This document shows positions 1 through 7,330 of a DNA stretch of 38,886 nt, in pieces (within the stretch, counting starts at the first letter, position 1; each line of letters starts with the position of its first letter). Source of the DNA: a bacterium (GTDB lineage Bacteria > Bacillota > Clostridia > Lachnospirales > Lachnospiraceae); contig JAUNSO010000019.1 in assembly GCA_030539165.1 (NCBI GenBank), forward strand, positions 14,432-53,317. Reading direction: 5' to 3'. The position numbers and the translations under genes were made by a program. The notes under the pieces are model-generated. The model was not told where the DNA came from. It saw only the letters and a program-made list of their open reading frames with translations, and made no database searches.

Positions 1-1698
1 TTAACATAAGTATTTCCATGCATCTACATCGAACACACCCTGCGTCAGGACACGTAAAGATGGTATGACAGGCAGACTCATAAATGACAACGTCATGAAA
101 GGATCGATCTCATGCTGAACGCCCAGCAGATATGCCTGCTCCTTGACTTCATCCAGCATACGGTTGGTATCCTCCAAGCTGACAGTACTCATCAGACCGG
201 CAACCGGCAGTGGAAGACCGGCAACCAACTCACCATCCTTCACAACCACGATACCACCTTTCAGCTCAATCAAGGCATTGACCGCAGCTGCCATCTCCTC
301 TTCCGATGTTCCGATCACAATGATGTTATGAGAATCATGTGCAATACTGGTTGCTACAGCCCCAGCCTGCAGACCATAGCCTGTGATCAGTCCGATACCA
401 ACATGTCCTGTATGATGATGTCGCTCCACAACCGCAATCTTCAGAATATCCTTTGAAATATCAACTCCATCAGCATACCCGCAATTCTTGGATACAATCT
501 CTCCGGGAATCATGCCAATCAAAGGCAGACTGCCCTCCTTCAAGAAGTCCGAGGCAGATACTCTGTCAAGATGAAATGTGTCCAGCGCCTCTCTGCTCAG
601 CTCACTGTCAATCACAGGCGTCTTGATATCACACAGCTGACCGTCAAAGACAATCTGCCCGTGCTGGATCACTGTCTGTACCTGAAAGCTCTCGAGACTG
701 TCTACAATCGTCAGGTCTGCATCATAGCCCGGGGCAATCGCTCCCTTGGTTTTCATATTAAAATATCTTGCAGCATGACAGGTACCGGCACATACTGCTG
801 TGATCGGATCCACACCGCCCTTGACTGCCTCTCGGATGATATAATCTATATGCCCCTTCGTGAGCAGATCACTCGGATGCTTATCATCCGTTGCAAACAT
901 ACACCGATCTGCAGTTTTCGACATCAGCAGTGGAAGCAAAGCCTTTAGATTCTGGGCAGCTGTACCTTCACGAATCATGATATACTGACCTTTCGCAAGC
1001 TTCTGCTTTGCATCCTCCAGATCAGAACATTCATGATCTGAATAAACTCCTGCAGTCACATAAGCATTTAACTCTGCCCCCGGTAAAAACGGTGCATGTC
1101 CATCCAAAATCTTCCCATGATTGACTGCATCCGTCACTTTCTTCATCACATCCTCATCCTGCTGTACACACCCCACATAATTCATGAGCTCAGCCAGTCC
1201 GAGCACTCGGTCTTCCTGATAAAATGGTTCTATGTCTTCTGCTTTCAAAGCAGCTCCGCCTTCGTCAAACGGAGTCGCCGGAACACAGGACGGAAGCATA
1301 AAACGTACATCCAGAGGCAATCCTTCACTTGCTTCCAGCATATAGCGGATTCCATCCGTTCCCATCACATTCGCAATCTCATGAGGGTCTGTCACGACCG
1401 TCGTCGTCCCATGCGGTACAACTGCTCTTGCAAATTCCACAGGCATCACAGCAGCACTTTCCAGATGGATATGTCCGTCAATCAATCCAGGGCAGACAAC
1501 CTTCCCCTGCATATCCAGCTCCTTTACGCCTTCATAATCCTCACAAATTCCAACGATCACACCATCCGTGATCGCAATATCACCTTTCATCAGTTCCTTC
1601 GTAAACACATTCACAAACGAAGCATTCTTCAACACCAGCTCCGCCTTCTCCTGCCTCATCGCCGCCCTGATCTGTCTAGACTTATCACTTACCGTCAT
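1..1698 (-). CDS. ade: Adenine deaminase (adenine to hypoxanthine)
   Basis: Amidohydrolase-family adenine deaminase, cytosolic, converting adenine to hypoxanthine plus ammonia in purine salvage. The N-terminal half carries the metal-binding GLIDGHIHLESA motif and DPHEIANVMG; the family-specific C-terminal domain carries the His-rich ERHHHTGHVGIGL segment and AHDSHNIIVIG. About 565 residues is normal length and the TAA stop lies at the very edge of the window, so the gene is complete. I chose the ATG at 1698, which has GGAG eight bases upstream. An ATG at 1719 would add seven residues, but its only purine-rich stretch touches the start codon. It lies downstream of a BMP-type nucleoside transporter on the same strand, which fits uptake followed by salvage. 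The 387-base gap to the permease holds a large palindrome, so co-transcription is not certain. Confidence 0.95.
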   Translation of the reverse strand: MTVSDKSRQIRAAMRQEKAELVLKNASFVNVFTKELMKGDIAITDGVIVGICEDYEGVKELDMQGKVVCPGLIDGHIHLESAAVMPVEFARAVVPHGTTTVVTDPHEIANVMGTDGIRYMLEASEGLPLDVRFMLPSCVPATPFDEGGAALKAEDIEPFYQEDRVLGLAELMNYVGCVQQDEDVMKKVTDAVNHGKILDGHAPFLPGAELNAYVTAGVYSDHECSDLEDAKQKLAKGQYIMIREGTAAQNLKALLPLLMSKTADRCMFATDDKHPSDLLTKGHIDYIIREAVKGGVDPITAVCAGTCHAARYFNMKTKGAIAPGYDADLTIVDSLESFQVQTVIQHGQIVFDGQLCDIKTPVIDSELSREALDTFHLDRVSASDFLKEGSLPLIGMIPGEIVSKNCGYADGVDISKDILKIAVVERHHHTGHVGIGLITGYGLQAGAVATSIAHDSHNIIVIGTSEEEMAAAVNALIELKGGIVVVKDGELVAGLPLPVAGLMSTVSLEDTNRMLDEVKEQAYLLGVQHEIDPFMTLSFMSLPVIPSLRVLTQGVFDVDAWKYLC

Positions 1699-1726
1699 CC
1701 CATTTTCTCCAATCTGCATCTCTTCT

Positions 1727-1847
1727 CACAAACCTACCGCCCTACATTCACAGTTCACTTGCTTGCCCACAAACCTACCACCCTACATCCGCAGTTCACT
1801 TGCCTTTCACAAATCTACCACCTTATATTCGCAGTTCACTTGCAGCA
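1727..1847. repeat. Three degenerate ~40-bp tandem repeats
   Basis: Three consecutive units start at 1727, 1768 and 1808 (41, 40 and about 40 bases). Each begins with CACAAA(C/T)CTACC and contains CAGTTCACTTGC near its end. They sit just upstream of adenine deaminase. The shared GTTCACTTGC core is also the outer end of the neighbouring palindrome, so the array may derive from that element's end. Confidence 0.8.
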
Positions 1848-2067
1848 ATCACAGTTGGATGATGTGAATATGCAAGGAATTAGAAACGCTTAGCATATCA
1901 CCCTCAGCCAGCAATTTCGGAACACGATGTTCCGAAAAGACTCAGCTGAGCCATGGATGGCGAATCTGAGTCGGTTGCGTCCTACTCCGACCCCTCTCCT
2001 GATATGCTTAGCGTTTCTTATTCCTGAAATCCTGAACTGAATCCAACTGTGATTGCTGCAAGCGAAC
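1834..2067. repeat. 234-bp imperfect palindrome, MITE-like element
   Basis: Outer arms 1834-1860 and 2041-2067 are 27 bases each and are reverse complements with one mismatch. Inner arms 1876-1899 and 2001-2024 (24 bases, core AGAAACGCT) match at 22 of 24 positions. The centre holds a 10-bp hairpin (1915-1924 with 1928-1937, core TTCGGAACA) and a 7-bp stem GACTCAG/CTGAGTC (1939-1945 with 1966-1972). No transposase is present and I see no clear target-site duplication. It could be a non-autonomous mobile element or a structured mRNA spacer. It fills most of the gap between permease and deaminase (1699-2085), where I see no gene. Confidence 0.7.
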
Positions 2068-2085
2068 GTCCGTATATAATAAATA

Positions 2086-3069
2086 CTACCTTTCCTCTCT
2101 AAAATACGCAGTCCCAAGTGACATCGGCGGCTGCTGCTCCCTCTTTTTACGCAGACTCGTAATCACCAGTACGATCAACGTTACGAGATACGGAAGCATT
2201 TTAAAGAGCTCCTGTGAGCTTCTGGTCAATCCTGATACATAGAAATACATCCAGTACAGGATACCAAACAGATAAGCACCCCAGATTGCATGCTTCGGCT
2301 TCCATGTCGCAAAGATAACCAGTGCCACTGCCAGCCATCCCAGCTTCTCGATACTGCCGTCATTTGCCCATGTTCCCTTCGTATAGTCCATAACATAGAA
2401 CAGACCGCCAAGTCCTGAAATACCCGCACCGATACAGACAGCCAGATATTTATACAACGTTACATTGATGCCCGCCGCGTCCGCAGTGCTCGGGCTCTCA
2501 CCTATCGCACGAAGGCTGAGTCCCTTTCTGCTCTTAGACAGAAAATACTGTGCCAGAATCGCCAGAATAATGATCATATATACCATAAAGCCATAAGAAA
2601 AAACCATTTTTCCTACAAACCCAAGTCCAGACAGGCCCGGAATTGCCTTTCTGTATACAGCGCTCGTCACAGGCACAGAAATCTGTCCCACACCACCAGC
2701 CAGCTTGTTCAGCGAACCGCCAAAGAAATTTGCGATTCCTGAGCCAAAAATGGTCAGTGTCAGACCGGTAACATTCTGATTGGCCCGAAGCGTGATCGTC
2801 AAAAAGCCAAAGATCAGTCCTCCGAGTGCCGCCGCCAGAAATGCACATAGAAACGAAATCAAAAGACACATGAACCGATTTGGATTCTCTGCATTTTGCT
2901 CGTAGAAAAAAGCACCTGCCAGTGAACTGATTCCTCCCAGATACATGATTCCGGGAACACCCAGATTCAAGATACCCGCTTTCTCAGTAAAAATCTCTCC
3001 TACACAGCCGAACATAATGACCGTTCCGAAAATGACGGCTGCCTGTATCAAAGATATTAATTGATCCAT
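2086..3069 (-). CDS. Nucleoside ABC transporter permease (BmpC/NupQ/YufQ type)
   Basis: Inner-membrane permease of the BMP-dependent nucleoside ABC importer, in the branched-chain amino acid/ribose-type permease superfamily (327 residues). The start MDQLISLIQAAVIFGTVIMF and the following FTEKAGILNLGVPGIM segment are typical of the NupQ/YufQ subunit. About eight to ten hydrophobic segments span the protein and a short basic tail is cytoplasmic. I chose the ATG at 3069 because AGGAGG lies nine bases upstream; the longer frame to 3132 runs into the preceding permease gene. Only one base separates it from that gene's TAG, so the two are translationally linked. It should pair with the other permease to form the channel. 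Specificity for purine nucleosides is inferred from the family and from the adjacent adenine deaminase. Confidence 0.9.
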   Translation of the reverse strand: MDQLISLIQAAVIFGTVIMFGCVGEIFTEKAGILNLGVPGIMYLGGISSLAGAFFYEQNAENPNRFMCLLISFLCAFLAAALGGLIFGFLTITLRANQNVTGLTLTIFGSGIANFFGGSLNKLAGGVGQISVPVTSAVYRKAIPGLSGLGFVGKMVFSYGFMVYMIIILAILAQYFLSKSRKGLSLRAIGESPSTADAAGINVTLYKYLAVCIGAGISGLGGLFYVMDYTKGTWANDGSIEKLGWLAVALVIFATWKPKHAIWGAYLFGILYWMYFYVSGLTRSSQELFKMLPYLVTLIVLVITSLRKKREQQPPMSLGTAYFREER

Positions 3070-3070
3070 A

Positions 3071-4201
3071 CTATTTTCCCTCCTGATCGTTCTTGTGCTG
3101 AAAGATGACTTTATAATTGCAGAAGAACTCACTTCCTAAGATAAAGAACAAAATGATACCGGAAATAATATCAGATGCAAATTCATTCAGCGAAAACTGT
3201 GATGCGATTTCCGCAGCGCCACGATTCAGAAAAACCAGCAGTGCTGAGATTAATATCATAGTAAATGTATTGAACTTTGCAAGCCATGCCACGATGATTG
3301 CCGTAAACCCACGTCCGCCTACAGTATTCGTAGAAATCGTATGATCAATTCCGGCTACTCCCATGAAACCGGCCAGGCCGCAGATAGCGCCTGATATCAG
3401 CATGGTTCTGATAATGACTTTCTTGGTACTGATACCTGCATATTTGGCAGTTTCCTGTGATTCACCGACAACACTGATCTCATATCCATGCTTGCTCTTT
3501 GTCATATAAAAGAACATACCCACGGTGATCACCAGCGTAATCAATACATTCAGCAGATAGGTCTTACCTGCGATAGCCGGAAACCAGCCTGCCATCGTAT
3601 TCTGATTGATAATGCCCACGGAGTTGGAGCCAAACGGATTCTCCCACAGTGCCACACAATAGGAGGTCAGCTGCATAGCCACATAGTTCATCATCAATGT
3701 AAATAATGTCTCATTTGTATTCCATTTCGATTTGAAGATTGCAGGAATCAGTCCCCAGACTGCTCCTGAAATACAGCTGGAAAGAAACATGACCAGTAGC
3801 AGCAGTCCTGTCGGCAGTTTGTCTCCGAGATAAATCATACAGCCTGCAGTCGCAATGCCACCCATAAGTACCTGACCCTCTGCTCCGATATTCCAGAATC
3901 GCATCTTAAATGCCGGTGCCAATGCTACTGCTATCGTTAACAGGAACATCGTATCGCGAATCGTGATCCAGCTTCTTCTGGCAGCAGCTGCGGCTGACGC
4001 TCCGCCGAATGCTCCCTGGAACATGGCTCCATAAACCGCTAACGGATCCAGACCGGTTACAAAGTAGATAAACAGTGCACTGACAATCAGGGCAAGTATG
4101 ATACCGGTCAGACGGACACCGATTGCTCTTTTCATGGAGGTCGAGCCACGCTTTGCAATTCTCATAAACGGCTCCCGTACCGCGTTGTCTTCTTTACTCA
4201 T
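3071..4201 (-). CDS. Nucleoside ABC transporter permease (BmpB/NupP/YufP type)
   Basis: Second membrane subunit of the BMP-type nucleoside importer, about 376 residues, with a basic cytoplasmic N-terminus before the first membrane span (LTGIILALIVSALFIYFVTGL). The central MRFWNIGAEGQVLMGGIATAG segment and ETAKYAGISTKK are characteristic of the YufP/NupP family. I chose the ATG at 4201, which overlaps the end of the ATPase gene by eight bases (ATGAGTAA) and has AGGTG seven bases upstream. A GTG at 4210 is possible but its Shine-Dalgarno-like sequence is too close. Together with the ATPase and the other permease it would move nucleosides inward using ATP. The tight overlaps indicate one transcript. 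Confidence 0.9.
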   Translation of the reverse strand: MSKEDNAVREPFMRIAKRGSTSMKRAIGVRLTGIILALIVSALFIYFVTGLDPLAVYGAMFQGAFGGASAAAAARRSWITIRDTMFLLTIAVALAPAFKMRFWNIGAEGQVLMGGIATAGCMIYLGDKLPTGLLLLVMFLSSCISGAVWGLIPAIFKSKWNTNETLFTLMMNYVAMQLTSYCVALWENPFGSNSVGIINQNTMAGWFPAIAGKTYLLNVLITLVITVGMFFYMTKSKHGYEISVVGESQETAKYAGISTKKVIIRTMLISGAICGLAGFMGVAGIDHTISTNTVGGRGFTAIIVAWLAKFNTFTMILISALLVFLNRGAAEIASQFSLNEFASDIISGIILFFILGSEFFCNYKVIFQHKNDQEGK

Positions 4202-5735
4202 TGTCTGCACCTGCCTTCATCTGTGTCATTAATAGTCCAACCTCTTCCTTGGTCGTCTTTCTGCCGTCCAGTATCCCGTTTACCTTGCCTCCGCAGAGAA
4301 CCAGTATACGGTCTGACAGCTCCAGAAGTACATCCAGATCCTCGCCGACATAGATGACTGCGACGCCCTTTTTCTTCTGTTCATTCATCAGTCCATAGAT
4401 GGTATAGGATGTATTGATATCCAGTCCGCGGACTGCATATGCCGTCATCAGAACGGTCGGGTTTGCATCGATTTCACGACCCACCAGCACCTTCTGCACA
4501 TTTCCACCGGAAAGTGTCTTAACGGGCGTTGTCAGATCAGGCGTTATGACCTCTAGTTCTTCCCGCACATGCTCTGCCTTCTGTTTGGGATCTTTATGAT
4601 TCAGGAAAAATGATTTTCCTTTGCTGTAATCCTTGAGCATCATATTACCTACCATACCCATAGAACCGACAAGGCCCATACCCAGACGATCCTCGGGAAC
4701 AAAGGATAATGCTACTCCCTCTTCCTTGATCTTCTTGGGTGTCTCGCCAACCAGCTCATGGATCTGATCCGTATCCGGAACATAATATAGGATGCTGCTG
4801 CCCTCTTCTACATTCTGTAGACCTGCAATCGACTCCAGCAGTTCCTTTTGTCCACACCCGGAAATACCTGCAATGCCAAGGATTTCTCCACTGTATGCCT
4901 CAAAGCTGACATGATCCAGTGCCAGTACCCCATCCTTGTTATAGCAGCTGACATTCTTGATTTCCAGCCTCTTCTTCGGATTGACCGGTTCCGGTCTGTC
5001 AATGTTTAACGCGACCTTTTTACCGACCATCATTTCCGTCAGGGAAGTCTCTGTCGCATCCTTTGTATTGACCGTTCCTATGTATTCACCTTTACGAAGT
5101 ACCGTTACCCTGTCTGATACGGACAACACCTCATGAAGCTTATGTGTTATGATGACGATGGCTTTGCCGTTGTTTTTCATATTCCGGATGACAGTAAACA
5201 GCTTTTCCGTTTCCTGAGGAGTCAGTACAGCTGTCGGCTCATCCAGAATCAAAATGTCTGCTCCGCGATACAGTACCTTTATGATCTCTAACGTCTGCTT
5301 CTGGGAAACAGACATGTTATATACCTTCTGGTTAGGATCCAGCTCGAATCCGTATTTATCACAAATTTCTTTTATTTTTGCTGCGATTACTTTATGATCG
5401 AGCTTTCCTTTTTCCTTTAACCCCAGCACAACATTCTCTGTCGCAGTAAACAGATCGACCAGCTTGAAATGCTGATGGATCATTCCGATTCCATGGTCAT
5501 ACGCCGTCTTCGGCGAGGTGATGGAGACTGGCTTTCCATCCACACAGATCACGCCACTGTCCGGATAATAGATACCCGACAGCATATTCATCAACGTCGT
5601 CTTTCCGCTGCCATTTTCCCCGAGCAAAGATAAAATCTCACCTTTTCTGATATCCATACTCACATTACTATTTGCCACTACTTCACCAAAGGTCTTGGTA
5701 ATATTCTTCATCTCCACCGCAATTCCAGACTCCAT
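4194..5735 (-). CDS. Nucleoside ABC transporter ATPase, two NBDs (BmpA-partner, NupO/YufO type)
   Basis: Cytoplasmic ATPase of the BMP-type importer, 513 residues with two tandem nucleotide-binding domains, the usual layout for ribose/nucleoside-type ATPases. The first domain has Walker A GENGSGKTT, a signature-like MSVSQKQ and Walker B ILILDEPTAVL, so it looks catalytic. The second has a degenerate Walker A (GISGCGQKE) and a weakened Walker B region (VLMTAYAVRGLD) but keeps the LSGGNVQK signature, which is common in this family. The start has AAGGAG seven bases upstream. It follows the binding-protein gene after a 123-base gap that contains a terminator hairpin, so it is probably transcribed at a lower level than the lipoprotein. 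Confidence 0.93.
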   Translation of the reverse strand: MESGIAVEMKNITKTFGEVVANSNVSMDIRKGEILSLLGENGSGKTTLMNMLSGIYYPDSGVICVDGKPVSITSPKTAYDHGIGMIHQHFKLVDLFTATENVVLGLKEKGKLDHKVIAAKIKEICDKYGFELDPNQKVYNMSVSQKQTLEIIKVLYRGADILILDEPTAVLTPQETEKLFTVIRNMKNNGKAIVIITHKLHEVLSVSDRVTVLRKGEYIGTVNTKDATETSLTEMMVGKKVALNIDRPEPVNPKKRLEIKNVSCYNKDGVLALDHVSFEAYSGEILGIAGISGCGQKELLESIAGLQNVEEGSSILYYVPDTDQIHELVGETPKKIKEEGVALSFVPEDRLGMGLVGSMGMVGNMMLKDYSKGKSFFLNHKDPKQKAEHVREELEVITPDLTTPVKTLSGGNVQKVLVGREIDANPTVLMTAYAVRGLDINTSYTIYGLMNEQKKKGVAVIYVGEDLDVLLELSDRILVLCGGKVNGILDGRKTTKEEVGLLMTQMKAGADNE

Positions 5736-5787
5736 TGATGTTCTCCTTTCGTGCCCATACGTTCAGATACTCTTTTTCTATCATATC

Positions 5788-5828
5788 GTAAAAATAAAAG
5801 AAAAGGAAGTCCTAAGGGCTTCCTTTTC
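5788..5828 (-). terminator. Intercistronic terminator between BMP lipoprotein and ATPase
   Basis: A 10-bp perfect stem (GAAAAGGAAG at 5800-5809 with CTTCCTTTTC at 5819-5828) encloses a 9-base loop. On the minus strand it is followed by TTTTATTTTT. Partial termination here would give more binding protein than transporter subunits. Confidence 0.8.
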
Positions 5829-5858
5829 GAAGTTTTTTCAAATATTTTATTGAGTAAA

Positions 5859-7184
5859 CTAGTTCAGTTCTTTGATACCGTCGATACGGATATCAAATGA
5901 AGGAGCTGATCTGAACTCTGACTCATGGAAGTAACCATCCATGATCGCATTCTTGTCTCCATCATCTGTTGTCTCAAAGTTACCTGTCAGATCTACTACA
6001 TACTCTGTAAGGTTTTTGCCGTCTACAGTGAACTTGCTTGCATCGAATACATGCAGTGAACCGTCCTTGATAGCTGCCTCTGCCTCTGCAACCTTCTCTG
6101 CTGTTCCCTCTGCGCAGGATGCACCGAGAGCTGTAATTGCAACTGCATCATCAGCATAGCCCTTAGCCCAGTTCTGATCGATCTTCTCACCGTTCATAGC
6201 TGCACCGATTGCATATGTGTAATAAACTGCCCAGTTATTCGTAGCACTTGTAAGAGCTGCATCCGGAGCTACTGAGAGCATGTCTACATTATAACCAACA
6301 CTGTAGTGAACTTCGCCTGCATCAAGTGCTGCCTGTACTGCTGCCGGAGCGCCTGTAGAGTCTGCATGCTGTCCGATGATGACACAACCGTCAGACATCA
6401 GTGCCTTAGCTGCCTCACCCTCTGCTGTGATGTCAAACCATGAGTTTGTATAAGATACTTCCATGGATACCTTCTCGAATACACTCTGGATACCGAGGAA
6501 GAATGCTGTATAGCCTGAAACAACCTCTGCATAAGGATAAGCACCTACATAACCAACCTTAACATTGCCGTCTGCATCATAGCCTGTAGCAGGAATCTCT
6601 CCGAGTTCATCCAACTCAGCAATCTTCATACCTGCAACCACACCTGATACATAACGAGACTCATATACATTTGTAAATGCATTACAGAAGTTAGAAAGTC
6701 CACTGATAGAAGCAGTATCACCTGTCATAGAAACAAATGTTACATCCGGAACCTCAGCTGCTGCCTGCTGCATATAAGTCTGATGACCATAGCTGTTTGA
6801 AAAAATAACAGTACAGCCTGAATCAACCAGATCCATTGCTGAATCATAGCATGTAGCATCTTCTGCGATAGAATATTTCCAGATTACCTGATCATCTGTC
6901 AGACCAAGAGTCTCCATTGCCTTTTTGATACCCTCGATATGAGCATATGTATAGCCTTCATTCTCATCACCAACTAAAATCACACCAACCTTAAAATCTG
7001 ACGGTGCTGCTGCGGGAGCTGCCTCCTCTGCTGCTGCGTCCTCTGCGGGAGCTGCTTCCTCTGTAGCTGCCTCCTCTGCTGCCGGTGCTGCTGCATCAGC
7101 TGCGGGAGCTGCTGCTTGTGATCCGCAGGCTGTCAGTGACAGAACCATTGCGCCTGTTAATAACAGACTTAAAATCTTTTTCAT
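5859..7184 (-). CDS. BMP-family nucleoside-binding lipoprotein
   Basis: Basic membrane protein (BMP/PnrA/NupN-like) substrate-binding lipoprotein, 441 residues, anchored outside the cell membrane and delivering purine nucleosides to the ABC importer downstream. It has a lipoprotein signal peptide (MKKILSLLLTGAMVLSLTAC) with lipobox LTAC, then an Ala/Glu/Pro-rich linker of about 40 residues, then the BMP domain starting FKVGVILVGDENEGYTYAH. VSMTGD and the GYVGAYPYAEVVSGYTAFFLG region fit the periplasmic-binding fold of this family. The ATG at 7184 has AGGAGG eight bases upstream; the longer frame to 7244 has no comparable site and would place residues before the signal peptide. A strong promoter and a leader hairpin lie directly upstream. 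Confidence 0.92.
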   Translation of the reverse strand: MKKILSLLLTGAMVLSLTACGSQAAAPAADAAAPAAEEAATEEAAPAEDAAAEEAAPAAAPSDFKVGVILVGDENEGYTYAHIEGIKKAMETLGLTDDQVIWKYSIAEDATCYDSAMDLVDSGCTVIFSNSYGHQTYMQQAAAEVPDVTFVSMTGDTASISGLSNFCNAFTNVYESRYVSGVVAGMKIAELDELGEIPATGYDADGNVKVGYVGAYPYAEVVSGYTAFFLGIQSVFEKVSMEVSYTNSWFDITAEGEAAKALMSDGCVIIGQHADSTGAPAAVQAALDAGEVHYSVGYNVDMLSVAPDAALTSATNNWAVYYTYAIGAAMNGEKIDQNWAKGYADDAVAITALGASCAEGTAEKVAEAEAAIKDGSLHVFDASKFTVDGKNLTEYVVDLTGNFETTDDGDKNAIMDGYFHESEFRSAPSFDIRIDGIKELN

Positions 7185-7231
7185 AACTGTGTCCTCCTCT
7201 TTCATTATGTAAACAATTTCCTCTATTAAGC

Positions 7232-7258
7232 AAAAAAGGGACATTTCATTGCCCCTTT
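7232..7258 (-). terminator. Terminator-like hairpin in the BMP leader
   Basis: Minus-strand stem AAAGGGGCA / TGTCCCTTT (7250-7258 with 7235-7243, one G-U pair), a 6-base loop, then a run of T continuing into 7232. It begins only about ten bases after the predicted transcription start, so it lies in the BMP leader and not simply at the end of the phosphatase gene. Flanking TTAAG/CTTAA can extend the stem, which would then absorb part of the T run. It may terminate, attenuate or stabilise the message. Confidence 0.5.
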
Positions 7259-7274
7259 GCCTTAATATAAAAAA

Positions 7275-7302
7275 AGTATAACATTTATTTTTTGTCTGTC
7301 AA
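7275..7302 (-). promoter_or_regulatory. Promoter of the nucleoside transporter operon
   Basis: On the minus strand, TTGACA (7297-7302), 16-base spacer, TATACT (7275-7280) preceded by TG one base upstream (extended -10). This is a near-consensus housekeeping promoter, with its start expected near 7268, about 80 bases before the BMP lipoprotein. Confidence 0.8.
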
Positions 7303-7330
7303 TCAAAAAAACTTTTTTAAGTCCTAAAAT

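Noticed and set aside
1727..1847. CRISPR array
   Set aside because: The units are directly adjacent with no unique spacers and no cas gene is present.
1096..1893. Long plus-strand open frame (265 codons) opposite adenine deaminase
   Set aside because: It is antisense to a well-conserved gene, has no recognisable domain and runs into the repeat region.
1890..2117. Minus-strand open frame of 75 codons across the palindrome
   Set aside because: It is composed of the repeat arms and spacer and overlaps the permease end; better explained as a by-product of the element.
4808..5002. Degenerate second Walker A/B in the nucleoside ABC ATPase as a sign of decay
   Set aside because: Weak motifs in the second domain are usual for this ATPase family.
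7185..7330. Purine riboswitch before the nucleoside transporter
   Set aside because: The leader is only about 80 bases and is mostly taken up by one hairpin; no three-way junction core is visible.
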